Assembly: GCA_012512855.1 (NCBI GenBank)
Contig: JAAZDK010000057.1
Location: 1-40,339 of the forward strand
Direction of reading: 5' to 3'
Origin: Clostridiales bacterium
GTDB lineage: Bacteria > Bacillota > Clostridia > Lachnospirales > Lachnospiraceae
DNA length: 40,339 nucleotides
Of the stretch, positions 15,757-23,990 are shown one piece after another. The position numbers and the translations under genes were made by a program. The notes under the pieces are model-generated. The model saw nothing but the letters and a program-made list of their open reading frames with translations. It did no database searches and was not told the origin of the DNA. The first letter of the stretch is position 1. Every line of letters starts with the position of its first letter.

Positions 15757-17562
15757 ATGGCGAATAACAAGAACATTCCCAAAAGAAGCGAGGTAGACAA
15801 GCGTTTTACCTGGGCTATTGAGGACCTGTATGCAACAGATGAGCTTTGGCAGGAGGAATATAACAGGATTAAGGAGATGCTGCCAAGGATATCTGAATAT
15901 CAGGGAAAGCTTTCAGAGTCAGCTGAAACCTTGCTGGGCTATCTGAAATTATCGGATGAGCTGTATCAGCTGATGGAGAGGGTCTATGTATATGCCAACC
16001 AAAAAAATCACGAGGATACGGCCAATCCGGTATATCAGGATTTGTCAAGCAAAGCCGGCACCCTGTATGTGCAGGTTAGCAGCGCGACGGCATTTGCCAC
16101 CCCTGAGATCCTTTCAATACCTGAAGAAAAGCTCAAGCAATATATTCAGGAGTGCGAAGGCCTGAGGCTGTATGAATTTTATCTGCAGGATATAATACGC
16201 ATCAAGCCCCATGTATTGTCTGCAGAGATGGAAAGCCTGCTGGCCAGCGCCGGTGAGGTTACCGAGGCGGCTGATAACATTTACTCCATGTTCAACAATG
16301 CGGATATCAAATTCCCTGAGATCATAGATGAAAACGGGGAAAGCGTAAGAATTACCCATGGCAGATTTGTAAAGCTGCTGGAAAGCAGAGACCGCAGAGT
16401 CAGAAAAGATGCCTTTATGGGCTTATATAATACCTATAACAGCTTCCGCAACACCCTGGCAGCAACATATAGTGCCAACGTTAAGCAGGAGGTATTTTAT
16501 ACAAAGGCCAGAAAATATAATTCCACACTTGAGCGTGCACTTGATGCCAACAATATTCCGGTAGAGGTTTATACCAATCTGATTGAGGCTGTGCATAAGA
16601 ACATGGATTTGATGTATCGCTATGTCAAACTGCGCAAGAAGCTGCTTGGCCTGGATGAGATGCATATGTATGATTTGTATACCCCTCTTGTTCCGGATAT
16701 CAAGATGGATATTCCGTATGAGGAAGCCAAGAAAATAGTTGAAGAGGGCCTGCAGCCTCTGGGTGAGGAATATCTGGCCATACTCAGGGAGGGCTTTAGC
16801 AACCGCTGGATTGATGTGTACGAGAATGAGAACAAGCGGTCCGGAGCATATTCATGGGGCGCATATGGTACCCATCCCTATGTCCTGTTAAATTACAATG
16901 AAACCTTAAGTAATGTATTTACACTGGCACATGAAATGGGGCATGCCATTCACAGCTATTACTCGGATAAGATCCAGCCGTATAGGTATGCAGGATATAA
17001 GATCTTTGTTGCCGAGGTTGCATCAACCTGCAATGAAGCCCTGCTGATTAATTATCTCCTTAAGAATACCCAGGATAAGAAGCAGAAGGCCTACCTGGTA
17101 AATCATTTTCTTGAAAAATTCAAGGGAACACTGTATCGCCAGACTATGTTTGCAGAGTTTGAGATGCTGACCCACAGAATGGTGGAAAAGGGTGAAAGCC
17201 TGACGGCCGATGCCCTGTGCAAGCTTTATCATGATTTGAATGTATTGTATTTCGGAGACGGTATAGTAGTGGACCCTGAAATTGATATGGAGTGGGCCCG
17301 CATACCTCATTTTTACAAGTACTTCTATGTTTATCAGTATGCAACAGGATTCTCAGCCGCCATTGCCATTTCAAGAAGAATTCTTGAGGAAGGCAAGCCT
17401 GCAGTTGATGACTATATCAAATTCTTAAGCAGCGGCTGCTCCGATTATCCGATTGAGCTGCTCAAGATTGCCGGAGTCGATATGAGTACCACAGAACCGG
17501 TCAACAATGCCCTGCAGTTCTTCTCTGAGCTGCTGGATCAAATGGAAGAGCTGATGAACTAA
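15757..17562 (+). CDS. pepF: Oligoendopeptidase F (M3B metallopeptidase)
   Basis: A 601-residue cytoplasmic zinc peptidase that degrades short peptides of about 7-17 residues. The zinc-binding motif HEMGH is at residues 392-396 in FTLAHEMGHAIHSYYS, with the downstream Glu ligand in the FVAEVASTCNEALL segment (about 414-427). The N-terminal helical region (TWAIEDLYATDELW, then GKLSESAETLLGYL) and length fit the PepF family. I start it at ATG 15757, where GGAGG lies 6 bases upstream; the frame is open to 15673 but the extra residues do not look like PepF. It lies between the inverted ylbJ and tmcAL genes as an apparently single gene. Confidence 0.96.
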   Translation: MANNKNIPKRSEVDKRFTWAIEDLYATDELWQEEYNRIKEMLPRISEYQGKLSESAETLLGYLKLSDELYQLMERVYVYANQKNHEDTANPVYQDLSSKAGTLYVQVSSATAFATPEILSIPEEKLKQYIQECEGLRLYEFYLQDIIRIKPHVLSAEMESLLASAGEVTEAADNIYSMFNNADIKFPEIIDENGESVRITHGRFVKLLESRDRRVRKDAFMGLYNTYNSFRNTLAATYSANVKQEVFYTKARKYNSTLERALDANNIPVEVYTNLIEAVHKNMDLMYRYVKLRKKLLGLDEMHMYDLYTPLVPDIKMDIPYEEAKKIVEEGLQPLGEEYLAILREGFSNRWIDVYENENKRSGAYSWGAYGTHPYVLLNYNETLSNVFTLAHEMGHAIHSYYSDKIQPYRYAGYKIFVAEVASTCNEALLINYLLKNTQDKKQKAYLVNHFLEKFKGTLYRQTMFAEFEMLTHRMVEKGESLTADALCKLYHDLNVLYFGDGIVVDPEIDMEWARIPHFYKYFYVYQYATGFSAAIAISRRILEEGKPAVDDYIKFLSSGCSDYPIELLKIAGVDMSTTEPVNNALQFFSELLDQMEELMN

Positions 17563-17695
17563 AGCTACTATCAGCTGTAATGAGCTGATGCTGCTTAGAA
17601 TTTAAGTCTGCTAATTTAAGTATATTTGTCATGCATAAAGCCGGTATCTTTTCAGTTGGATTAAGATATCATCGGTAGATGACTGGACGAGTGCA

Positions 17696-17731
17696 AAAAT
17701 AAACCCGGGCAGCCAAAGCTAACCCGGGTTT
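17696..17731 (-). terminator. Terminator of tmcAL, possibly bidirectional with pepF
   Basis: AAACCCGGG (17701-17709) pairs with CCCGGGTTT (17723-17731) around a 13-base loop. Read on the minus strand, the stem is followed by TATTTTTG, a good U tract, 10 bases after the tmcAL stop. On the plus strand the following TTTAAT is weaker but may still stop pepF transcription. Confidence 0.85.
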
Positions 17732-17741
17732 AATGCCTGCA

Positions 17742-19097
17742 TTATATAATGCATATACCGTGTTTATATTCATTTGGGATGTCGATTTTGAATTTGCCAT
17801 ATACTATACGGTTGTACAGATGGGTAGCGTTGATATCCTCCGTCAGCATCTGTCTTCCAAGTATGTCCAGCATAGTATCTGCTTTTGATAACTTGGAAAT
17901 TACAGGAAGGACGCCCTTTTTATAAATAAGCCTGAGAAGCCGGGAGGATTCTTTTTTAATGCCCAGAATCCTAGCATATTGTGCATAGCCGTTCTGACAA
18001 TAGGCATCAACGCTGCTCTTGCGGATATTTAATACAATATGCAGCAGAGCCCTGTTAATTCTGGTAAGGGTGTAATTCTTTGATTTTACTGTCTTGCAGA
18101 ATTCCTCAATACTGCAGTTTAGATTCCTCATCTTTATGATTCTGTCAGCCAGATCCTCGGATACATCCATATATTCGCTAAGGGATTGGCTATCCTCATA
18201 TATAAGACGGTAATGCAAAAGCGGAGCTAAATCCTCCTCTGTAATGGGAAAGCTTTTTAAATAATTTTCCATCAAAATCCGGTATACATTATCAGGAACA
18301 CTGCTTTTTATTTTTTCAATGCTTTTATCTGCTTCCGTATGGCAGGTGCCCAGGATGCTGCTGCGGATTGCTGTGGCTGAGCTAATTGCAGATGCGTTTA
18401 TATTGGCTGACGGAATGTCTGCGCCAAACAGGCTTCCTCTTGCAGAGCCGGCTGTATTTTCATCAGCAAGCTCCCGATCATGATAATGGGCGGATATTCT
18501 CCGTATGGTGACAGGCTTAATCCTGGAATTCAGGCGGCGAATAGCCTTAATATATTCAATGCCGAGGATATTGTTCGGCTCATTTATTATCTGACTGAGC
18601 AGCTCGGTATCATTATCAGACAGATCCATTGCTTGATTTATCCTGATAATCTTTTGCATAGCTGCCGACCTGGCGGCAGGGTAGCTCTTGCCTTCCTTAA
18701 GATATGCCTGGAGGCATTCATCAAAAAGTCCGGATTTATCCAGCAGCAGCTCTGCAGCCCTGTCAAGAATATTAATATCTCCGCATTCGCTGCCAAAGCA
18801 GATGAAGTCAACTACCCCCAGCTTGTTAAGTAGCGATACCGCTCCATGAGCAAAATATTCCGCACTGGCGGTCGAAAAGCAAACAGGAAGCTCCAGTACA
18901 AGATCCACTCCGTTGAGTAAGGCCATCCTGGCCCTGCTGTATTTGTCTATAATAGCCGGAGCCCCTCTCTGGACAAAGCTGCCGCTCATCACGGCTATGC
19001 AATAGTCTGCCCCTGTGATGCGCCTGGCCTCTTCTATATGATATTTATGTCCGTTATGAAATGGATTATATTCGGTAATCAGTCCTACAACCTTCAT
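17742..19097 (-). CDS. tmcAL: tRNA(Met) cytidine acetate ligase (YlbM)
   Basis: A 451-residue nucleotidyltransferase-like enzyme that activates acetate with ATP and attaches it to C34 of elongator tRNA-Met, giving N4-acetylcytidine. The N-terminal MKVVGLITEYNPFHNGH carries the HxGH-type ATP-binding motif (HNGH). Next come MSGSFVQRGAPAIIDKY and GVDLVLELP, both family hallmarks, and VDFICFGSE. The C-terminal tail of about 200 residues (NLNCSIEEFCKTVKSKNYT and ILGIKKESSRLL) is the tRNA-binding part. It is somewhat longer than the B. subtilis protein (about 415). A GGGAGAGG site precedes the ATG. In B. subtilis ylbM lies just beyond ylbJ-L, so this is part of the same ancestral neighbourhood. Confidence 0.95.
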   Translation of the reverse strand: MKVVGLITEYNPFHNGHKYHIEEARRITGADYCIAVMSGSFVQRGAPAIIDKYSRARMALLNGVDLVLELPVCFSTASAEYFAHGAVSLLNKLGVVDFICFGSECGDINILDRAAELLLDKSGLFDECLQAYLKEGKSYPAARSAAMQKIIRINQAMDLSDNDTELLSQIINEPNNILGIEYIKAIRRLNSRIKPVTIRRISAHYHDRELADENTAGSARGSLFGADIPSANINASAISSATAIRSSILGTCHTEADKSIEKIKSSVPDNVYRILMENYLKSFPITEEDLAPLLHYRLIYEDSQSLSEYMDVSEDLADRIIKMRNLNCSIEEFCKTVKSKNYTLTRINRALLHIVLNIRKSSVDAYCQNGYAQYARILGIKKESSRLLRLIYKKGVLPVISKLSKADTMLDILGRQMLTEDINATHLYNRIVYGKFKIDIPNEYKHGICII

Positions 19098-19243
19098 TGC
19101 TCAGCCTCTCCCGCAAATCAAATTTGCTGCCTTTTATAATCAATCTGCCGTCTTTAACACAATATAACATTGGATTGCATTGCCGTCAATTGAGAAAAAA
19201 ACGGCAGCATATTTATTAGCTTATTCATGGGGGGTCATAAAGA

Positions 19244-19273
19244 TTGAAATGCATGTTGATAATAGATTATAAT
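19244..19273 (+). promoter_or_regulatory. Sigma-A-type promoter upstream of rlmH
   Basis: TTGAAA (19244-19249) and a perfect TATAAT (19268-19273) are separated by 18 bases. This gives a leader of about 320 bases before rlmH, unusually long for the gene. Confidence 0.6.
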
Positions 19274-19452
19274 AGGATAGTGAATTTTACTTATACAGAA
19301 AGCCTCAAAGGGCATTAAACCTTTAGGCAAAATCAAAACAGTTGAGACAAAACAGTCGAGAGCATTATGAAATTTTTCATAACTACTTTAATTATAACAG
19401 AAGTCGTAGGATACAAAAAGTGAAGATAAAGATTTGTGTACCCTTATAATTT

Positions 19453-19529
19453 CAGAAGGAAGTTACAGTAACAACAGGAAGTTAAAGTAACAACAGGAAG
19501 CTAAAGTAACAACAGGAAGTTAAAGTAAC
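19453..19529 (+). repeat. 19-bp tandem direct repeats in the rlmH leader
   Basis: Three back-to-back 19-base units of the form AACAGGAAGTTAAAGTAAC lie at 19473-19491, 19492-19510 (one T to C change) and 19511-19529. They are preceded by a diverged copy at 19453-19472. Shorter purine-rich echoes (CAGAAGGAAGTA) continue to the start codon at 19601. Each unit carries a GGAAG ribosome-binding-site-like core. Confidence 0.85.
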
Positions 19530-19600
19530 AGTAAGTTATGTTTACAGAAGGAAGTAACAAAAACAGAAAAAAGTAGCAGAACAGAAGGAAGTAGCAGAAA

Positions 19601-20080
19601 ATGAAGATATCATTGATATGTGTAGGAAAGCTAAGAGAAAAATACTTAAGCCAGGGTGTAGATGAATATGCAAAACGGCTTGGCAGATACTGCAGTCTTG
19701 AGATAATAGAGCTGGCTGATGAAAGCACTCCTGACAATGCCCCGCCTGCCATAGTGGCTGCTATAAAAAAGAAGGAAGGCGACAGGATCTTAAAGGCTAT
19801 CAGGGATGACTCCTATTGCATAGCCCTGGCTATAGACGGACATATGCTGTCATCCGAAGAGCTTGCCGTCAAGCTGGACAAGCTCGCCCTTTCAGGCAAC
19901 AGCCATGTAAGCTTCATTATAGGCGGCTCCTTGGGCCTGTCGGATGAGGTTTTGGCAAGGGCCAATTACCGGCTGAGCTTTTCAAAAATGACCTTTCCCC
20001 ATCAGCTTATGAGAATGATTCTGCTGGAGCAGATATACAGGTCATTTAAAATAAACAGAAATGAGCCTTATCATAAGTAA
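19601..20080 (+). CDS. rlmH: 23S rRNA (pseudouridine(1915)-N(3))-methyltransferase
   Basis: A 159-residue SPOUT-class methyltransferase that modifies pseudouridine 1915 in helix 69 of 23S rRNA on assembled 70S ribosomes. It begins [16 protein letters not shown]. The knot region has [27 protein letters not shown] (the SAM-binding glycine loop, about 106-118) and the C-terminal [27 protein letters not shown] region with its final residues NEPYHK. Length is exactly that of the family. The AAGGAAGTAGCAGAAA site precedes ATG. Its last codons contain a sequence matching the core of the staphylococcal SCCmec attachment site. Confidence 0.97.
   Translation: MKISLICVGKLREKYLSQGVDEYAKRLGRYCSLEIIELADESTPDNAPPAIVAAIKKKEGDRILKAIRDDSYCIALAIDGHMLSSEELAVKLDKLALSGNSHVSFIIGGSLGLSDEVLARANYRLSFSKMTFPHQLMRMILLEQIYRSFKINRNEPYHK
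20063..20080 (+). other. SCC-type attachment-site-like sequence at the rlmH 3' end
   Basis: The bases CTTATCATAAGTAA, inside GAGCCTTATCATAAGTAA at 20063-20080, encode the conserved PYHK-stop end of RlmH and match the core of the staphylococcal SCCmec attB. No second copy or recombinase gene is visible in the window, so this is only a potential target. Confidence 0.35.
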
Positions 20081-20150
20081 TGGCATGTATTCTTTTTCAT
20101 CTTATGGAAATAATTATAATATCTATAATTATCTCCATGGGAGGGAACAT

Positions 20151-20711
20151 ATGAAAGCAAAATTAGGTTTTATTATATTGGCATTAATCATGGCCTTATC
20201 GTTTATGTCTGCCTGTATTAAAAAGAATACCAATGAAACGAATGATACAGATAATAAAGATAATACTGATGCCGTTACCACCGCATCCATAGTTGACACT
20301 GAGCAGGCCTTTGTTGATGCTATAAGCAATACCGGAACCTGGATTATATGTCTTACAAAGAATTTGACAGTAGATCAGGAGCTGGTGCTTGAGGGTGAGT
20401 TCAAGAACGGTAAGAAGGATGATGCAGGCAATGATATAATACAAAGAAAAATTGCCCTGTATTCACAGGATGAAAACCGCAACATTACTGCCAGATATGT
20501 CCTAACGGCTCCGAAGATGACTATAAAAAGCCCCAATGCCAGCATTCAGCATGGTACCTTTAAGGGGGACCTGTATGTTGATGCAGATAACTTTGCCCTG
20601 GTTGATGCTACGGTAGACGGTAATGTATACTTTACAAAACAGGAATACAAGGATTCCTTTAGCATGGATAGTACAAGCAAGGTTACCGGGACAATGAGTC
20701 TGCAGGAGTAA
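20151..20711 (+). CDS. Small lipoprotein of unknown function with beta-helix-like C-terminal part
   Basis: A 186-residue protein started at ATG 20151, where GGGAGGG lies 5 bases upstream; an open frame further left overlaps the end of rlmH and is not used. The N-terminus is a lipoprotein signal (LALIMALSFMSACIKK, lipobox Cys near residue 23), then an Asn/Asp/Thr-rich linker. The rest has short beta-strand-like steps such as TWIICLTKNLTVDQEL, ARYVLTAPKMTIKSP and GTFKGDLYVDADNFALVDATVDGNVYF (positions about 142-165), as in right-handed beta-helix or bactofilin-like folds. Attached to the outer leaflet of the membrane. I recognise no named family. It probably shares the rlmH transcript (70-base gap), and a terminator follows. 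Confidence 0.75.
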   Translation: MKAKLGFIILALIMALSFMSACIKKNTNETNDTDNKDNTDAVTTASIVDTEQAFVDAISNTGTWIICLTKNLTVDQELVLEGEFKNGKKDDAGNDIIQRKIALYSQDENRNITARYVLTAPKMTIKSPNASIQHGTFKGDLYVDADNFALVDATVDGNVYFTKQEYKDSFSMDSTSKVTGTMSLQE

Positions 20712-20750
20712 AACCGACAGCTATACTCAGCTAAATAATTATCACTGATT

Positions 20751-20797
20751 AGGGATTTTGCCTTAAGCCTGACGGCTTTTGAGCAGAATCCTTTTTC
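20751..20797 (+). terminator. Rho-independent terminator after the lipoprotein gene
   Basis: GGATTTTGC pairs (with G-U pairs) with GCAGAATCC, with an inner AAGCC/GGCTT stem and a TGAC loop. CTTTTTCTT follows. It ends the rlmH-lipoprotein unit. Confidence 0.75.
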
Positions 20798-20822
20798 TTA
20801 GCTTTATTTGCCGGTGCTGTTA

Positions 20823-20851
20823 TTGACAAATCAGCTTTATAAATGTAAAAT
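20823..20851 (+). promoter_or_regulatory. Sigma-A-type promoter of asnA
   Basis: A perfect TTGACA (20823-20828) and TAAAAT (20846-20851) are separated by 17 bases. The asnA start is 84 bases further on. Confidence 0.75.
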
Positions 20852-20935
20852 GTGCTACATAACTACTAGCGGACTTATAAATATGCATAAGATATGGATT
20901 TACTTGCAAGATCGCATAAAAATGGAGGAAAGTAT

Positions 20936-21943
20936 ATGAAGCTAACTATTCCCAAGGGCTATAGCCCCAAGCTGGATATTAAGGAAACGGAAATCGCAAT
21001 TAAGCTGGTTAAGGATTTTTTTGAAAGGGAGCTGGCAAATCAGCTTAATCTTACCCGTGTTTCCGCTCCTTTGTTTGTCAGGCCGGAAACAGGCTTAAAT
21101 GATAATCTGAACGGTGTTGAGAGACCTGTAAGCTTTGGCATAAAGGAGCAAAACGACAAGGAGGTTGAAATTGTTCAATCCCTTGCCAAATGGAAGAGAT
21201 ATGCCCTTAAGAGATACGGCTTTGCAGTGGGAGAAGGCCTGTATACTGATATGAGTGCCATCAGAAGAGATGAGGAATCGGATAATATACATTCAATATA
21301 TGTAGACCAGTGGGACTGGGAAAAAATTATAGATAAGTCCGACCGCAATGAAGCCACCTTAAAGGAAGTGGTAAGAAAGGTTTATGAGGCTTTAAAGAAT
21401 ACCGAGAAATATATGGCCTCCAGGTATGATTATATAGGATCAATTCTTCCTGAGGACATTACCTTCATCAGCTCCCAGGAGCTTGAGGACAGATATCCGG
21501 ATCTGACTCCAAAGGAAAGGGAGTATAAGGCAGCCAAAGAATATGGAGCCATTTTTATCATGCAGATTGGCGGAGCGTTGAAATCAGGCCAGCGTCATGA
21601 CGGAAGAGCCCCTGACTATGATGACTGGAGCCTAAATGGTGATATTATAGTATATTATCCAGTACTGGACATAGCGCTTGAGCTGTCCAGTATGGGTATT
21701 CGCGTGGATGAGGACTCTTTGCTGTCGCAGCTTCAGATAAGCAACTGTATGGATCGCCTGCAGCTGCCCTTCCAAAAGGCTATAATGGACAAGGAGCTGC
21801 CATATACTATAGGCGGTGGCATAGGTCAGTCCAGAATATGCATGTTCTACCTGAGGAAGGCCCATATAGGAGAGGTTCAATCATCCATCTGGCCTCCGGA
21901 GGTAGTACAGGAGGCTGAAAGGAACGGAATACTGTTATTATAA
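20936..21943 (+). CDS. asnA: Aspartate--ammonia ligase (asparagine synthetase A)
   Basis: A 335-residue enzyme that makes asparagine from aspartate, ammonia and ATP. It is a class II aminoacyl-tRNA-synthetase-like protein. Motifs are visible throughout: APLFVRPETGLNDNLNG, RPVSFGIKEQND, SLAKWKRYALKRYGF, GEGLYTDMSAIRRDE (class II motif 2 type), VDQWDWEKII, and the C-terminal GGGIGQSRICMFYLRKAHIGEVQ (about positions 296-318, class II motif 3 type). I start it at ATG 20936 behind GGAGGA; an earlier frame start at 20894 adds residues without homologues. It has its own promoter and terminator-flanked upstream side. No T-box leader is visible in the short 5' region. Confidence 0.97.
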   Translation: MKLTIPKGYSPKLDIKETEIAIKLVKDFFERELANQLNLTRVSAPLFVRPETGLNDNLNGVERPVSFGIKEQNDKEVEIVQSLAKWKRYALKRYGFAVGEGLYTDMSAIRRDEESDNIHSIYVDQWDWEKIIDKSDRNEATLKEVVRKVYEALKNTEKYMASRYDYIGSILPEDITFISSQELEDRYPDLTPKEREYKAAKEYGAIFIMQIGGALKSGQRHDGRAPDYDDWSLNGDIIVYYPVLDIALELSSMGIRVDEDSLLSQLQISNCMDRLQLPFQKAIMDKELPYTIGGGIGQSRICMFYLRKAHIGEVQSSIWPPEVVQEAERNGILLL

Positions 21944-22040
21944 GCATAAGGCTCATAAGTTTACTTAGTTCCCACTGAATTTTTGGCCCGGGGATGCTAT
22001 AACGCTGTTTAGTTAGAAAGAGGTTACAGGAACAAGGCTA

Positions 22041-22697
22041 ATGAATAATATAAAAGCAGTTATTTTTGATATAGACGATACCTTGGTTGATCGCAAGGCA
22101 GCATTTTTAAGCTTTTGTCATTACTTTATCGACAAGTATTCAGCTTTATATCCTTACAGCATAGATAAGGACGATTTAATCAGCTACATGACAGAAATAG
22201 ATGCCAGCGGCTATGGCGGACTGAAGAATTTTATGCCTGAGCTGAATAAGGTATGGAGCCTGCCTCTTACGTCGCAGGAATTTATACAGGAGCGGAATTC
22301 TGTATTTGGTAGCTTTGCCGTAGCCTTTCCTGAAGCAAAGGATGTGCTGGAATATCTGAGAACCAGGTATAAGCTGGGAGTAATCACAAACGGTTATTCA
22401 AAGGTACAAAGGGAAAAAATCAGGGTAGCAGGAATTGAGGCTTATTTTGATGACATAATTGTGTCCGAAGAAAGTAAAGTCGCAAAGCCGGATCCGAAGA
22501 TATTTTATATGGCATGCAATAACCTTGGTATAAGGCCGGAGGAAGCGGTATATGTAGGGGATTTTTATCCTAATGATATAGCAGGCGCAATTGGCGCCGG
22601 AATTACTCCCATATGGATATGCAAGAGCCCTGACGCTTACAGGGAGTATACAGGAATCAGAATATCATCCCTAAATGAACTTAAGCAGATTTTATGA
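22041..22697 (+). CDS. HAD-superfamily hydrolase, YjjG/phosphoglycolate-phosphatase-like
   Basis: A 218-residue cytoplasmic phosphatase. The HAD motifs are intact: motif I FDIDDTLVD with nucleophile Asp10 and general acid Asp12, motif II GVITNGYSKVQ (Thr), motif III Lys in ESKVAKPDPKIFYMA, and motif IV AVYVGDFYPNDIAGA with its acidic pair. A C1-type cap (about residues 16-85) follows motif I. The closest known type is YjjG/YfnB, a nucleotidase or house-cleaning phosphatase, but the substrate cannot be read from sequence. It is separated from asnA by 97 bases without a strong terminator. A hairpin lies between it and the convergent GNAT gene. Confidence 0.9.
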   Translation: MNNIKAVIFDIDDTLVDRKAAFLSFCHYFIDKYSALYPYSIDKDDLISYMTEIDASGYGGLKNFMPELNKVWSLPLTSQEFIQERNSVFGSFAVAFPEAKDVLEYLRTRYKLGVITNGYSKVQREKIRVAGIEAYFDDIIVSEESKVAKPDPKIFYMACNNLGIRPEEAVYVGDFYPNDIAGAIGAGITPIWICKSPDAYREYTGIRISSLNELKQIL

Positions 22698-22773
22698 TTT
22701 CGAATCGTTACTTCGTTTTTACTTTTGTGCTAAAGAATATGGTGAAGCTCTGTTGAGATCTTCAGCTAAAATA

Positions 22774-22808
22774 AATTCTCTGCAAGGCAGGACGCCTTGC
22801 AGAGAATT
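22774..22808 (-). terminator. Perfect 15-bp hairpin between convergent genes
   Basis: AATTCTCTGCAAGGC (22774-22788) pairs perfectly with GCCTTGCAGAGAATT (22794-22808) around the loop AGGAC. On the minus strand the stem is followed by TATTTTAG, so it is best read as the terminator of the GNAT gene ending at 22894. It may also act for the HAD gene from the left. Confidence 0.75.
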
Positions 22809-22893
22809 AATTACTATATACAGGTCTGTACAGGCATCATACCTCTTGCCAGGTCAGTTGTTTGGGTTTACACTCTTTGCCATTCGGTAAAGC

Positions 22894-23547
22894 TTACTCT
22901 TCGTCACCCGGCAGCTGCAGGTATTTTACCGTTGCGGTTACAGGGTTTTTAATATAATCCTCCCTGATTAGCCCGAAGATATAAAAATCCTTCATTACAT
23001 CAACGATAGCCCCGTGCCTGATTAAACCCTCCTGGGTAAAGCCAAGCTTTTGTGCTACTCGAATGGAGCCGTGGTTATTGGTGAAGCATCTTATCTGCAA
23101 CCGTTCCAGTTCCATCAGCTCAAAGGCGGTTTTAATAATTGCAGTTACCGCTTCAGGAGCATAGCCATGTCCCCAGTAGCTGCTGTTAATCCGATAACCT
23201 ATATCGGCCTGCTTATTTAGACGAAAATCATACAAAACGATTTCGCCAATTACCTTGCCGCTGTCCTTAAGCTCCAAAAGCCAGGATAATTCCCGGCGGG
23301 CCCTATATTCCTTCATGGTGTAGTTGTAATGGTAGTCCAGCCTTGTCTTTTTCCTGGGACGGCGGCCCTTTATATCGGCAGCTTCATCGTATGTGCCCCA
23401 AAACCTGTATACACTGTAGTCGTTTATAAATTCCAGACAATCCCTGCCGTCTGCTTCACTTTCAGTTATCTGACGTAAAATCAGTCGTTCTGTTTCTATA
23501 ATCGGCATCCTTTTAAAAAAGCCTTCATATCCCATATCGCTAATCAT
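22894..23547 (-). CDS. GNAT acetyltransferase, RimJ/RimL type
   Basis: A 217-residue GNAT of the Acetyltransf_3 type. It has the family N-terminus IIETERLILRQ, the substrate strand GKVIGEIVLYDF, the acetyl-CoA loop GYRINSSYWGHGYAPEAV (Tyr-Trp-Gly-His-Gly-Tyr-Ala is the pyrophosphate-binding loop) and NHGSIRVAQKLGFTQEG, the conserved C-terminal motif. RimJ/RimL relatives acetylate N-terminal amines of ribosomal proteins or small amines; the target is unknown. An insert, KGRRPRKKTRLDYHYNY, between strands is longer than usual. The start is uncertain: the first ATG sits only one base after an AAAGG, and ATG codons 5 and 14 are alternatives. Confidence 0.88.
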   Translation of the reverse strand: MISDMGYEGFFKRMPIIETERLILRQITESEADGRDCLEFINDYSVYRFWGTYDEAADIKGRRPRKKTRLDYHYNYTMKEYRARRELSWLLELKDSGKVIGEIVLYDFRLNKQADIGYRINSSYWGHGYAPEAVTAIIKTAFELMELERLQIRCFTNNHGSIRVAQKLGFTQEGLIRHGAIVDVMKDFYIFGLIREDYIKNPVTATVKYLQLPGDEE

Positions 23548-23990
23548 GCCTTTCTGTTATTCATCTAATTAAGGCATATACCGTGCCATTTATCGCTAAG
23601 CCTGTTATCCTTTTAGTAAGCTAATTATCTTATAAATTGCTTTACCTGACAAGCAGGAAAAATGAATTTGCATTATTCAGCATAAAAGTATTTTATTATA
23701 ATCCATCAAAAAGAATATATTAATCGCATTGACAGCAGATTTACTCAGATATACCGCAATAAAAGTACAGTCAAATTAATACATAATTCATATGAAATTT
23801 TCTATTGACTTGATTTATATGCAGTTATATTATCAGCTCATACTTTTGAATAAGTATATAATGACGTATAAAAGTTTATTAGGTAAGAATATACCGGCTC
23901 AGGAAAAGCTTGAACCTGACGCATAAAGAGTGCATAATTAAATGGTTACAGAATTACAGAAAAATTATACATAAGAAAGTGGGAAAACCT
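23548..23990. other. Intergenic region between GNAT and the AEC transporter (443 bp)
   Basis: The stretch is AT-rich and has no convincing gene. It holds the promoter described at 23805-23833 and, on the far left, the upstream region of the minus-strand GNAT gene. Short ORFs such as a 7-codon one near 23662 have no support. Confidence 0.6.
23805..23833 (+). promoter_or_regulatory. Sigma-A-type promoter upstream of the AEC transporter
   Basis: TTGACT (23805-23810) and TATTAT (23828-23833) are separated by 17 bases, each one mismatch from consensus. The leader before ATG 23991 is about 150 bases. Confidence 0.65.

Larger units (their letters stand above)
19098..19600. other. Intergenic region between tmcAL and rlmH (503 bp) with rlmH leader
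   Basis: The region is AT-rich and has no convincing ORF. It holds a promoter for rlmH (19244-19273), a hairpin CCTCAAAGG (near 19304) with CCTTTAGG (19318-19325), a dyad TTATGAAA (19365-19372) with TTTCATAA (19375-19382), and the 19-bp tandem repeats described separately. The left end serves as the upstream region of tmcAL on the minus strand. Confidence 0.65.

Noticed and set aside
19453-19529. CRISPR array
   Set aside because: The 19-base units are directly adjacent with no spacers, and no cas gene is nearby.
19501-19752. Minus-strand frame rich in Leu, Phe, Tyr across the rlmH repeats
   Set aside because: It is a translation of the purine-rich tandem repeats in reverse and runs into rlmH. 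No ribosome binding site.
20712-20935. T-box or other riboswitch before asnA
   Set aside because: The region is used by the upstream terminator and the promoter. The leader after the promoter is under 90 bases and shows no T-box sequence.
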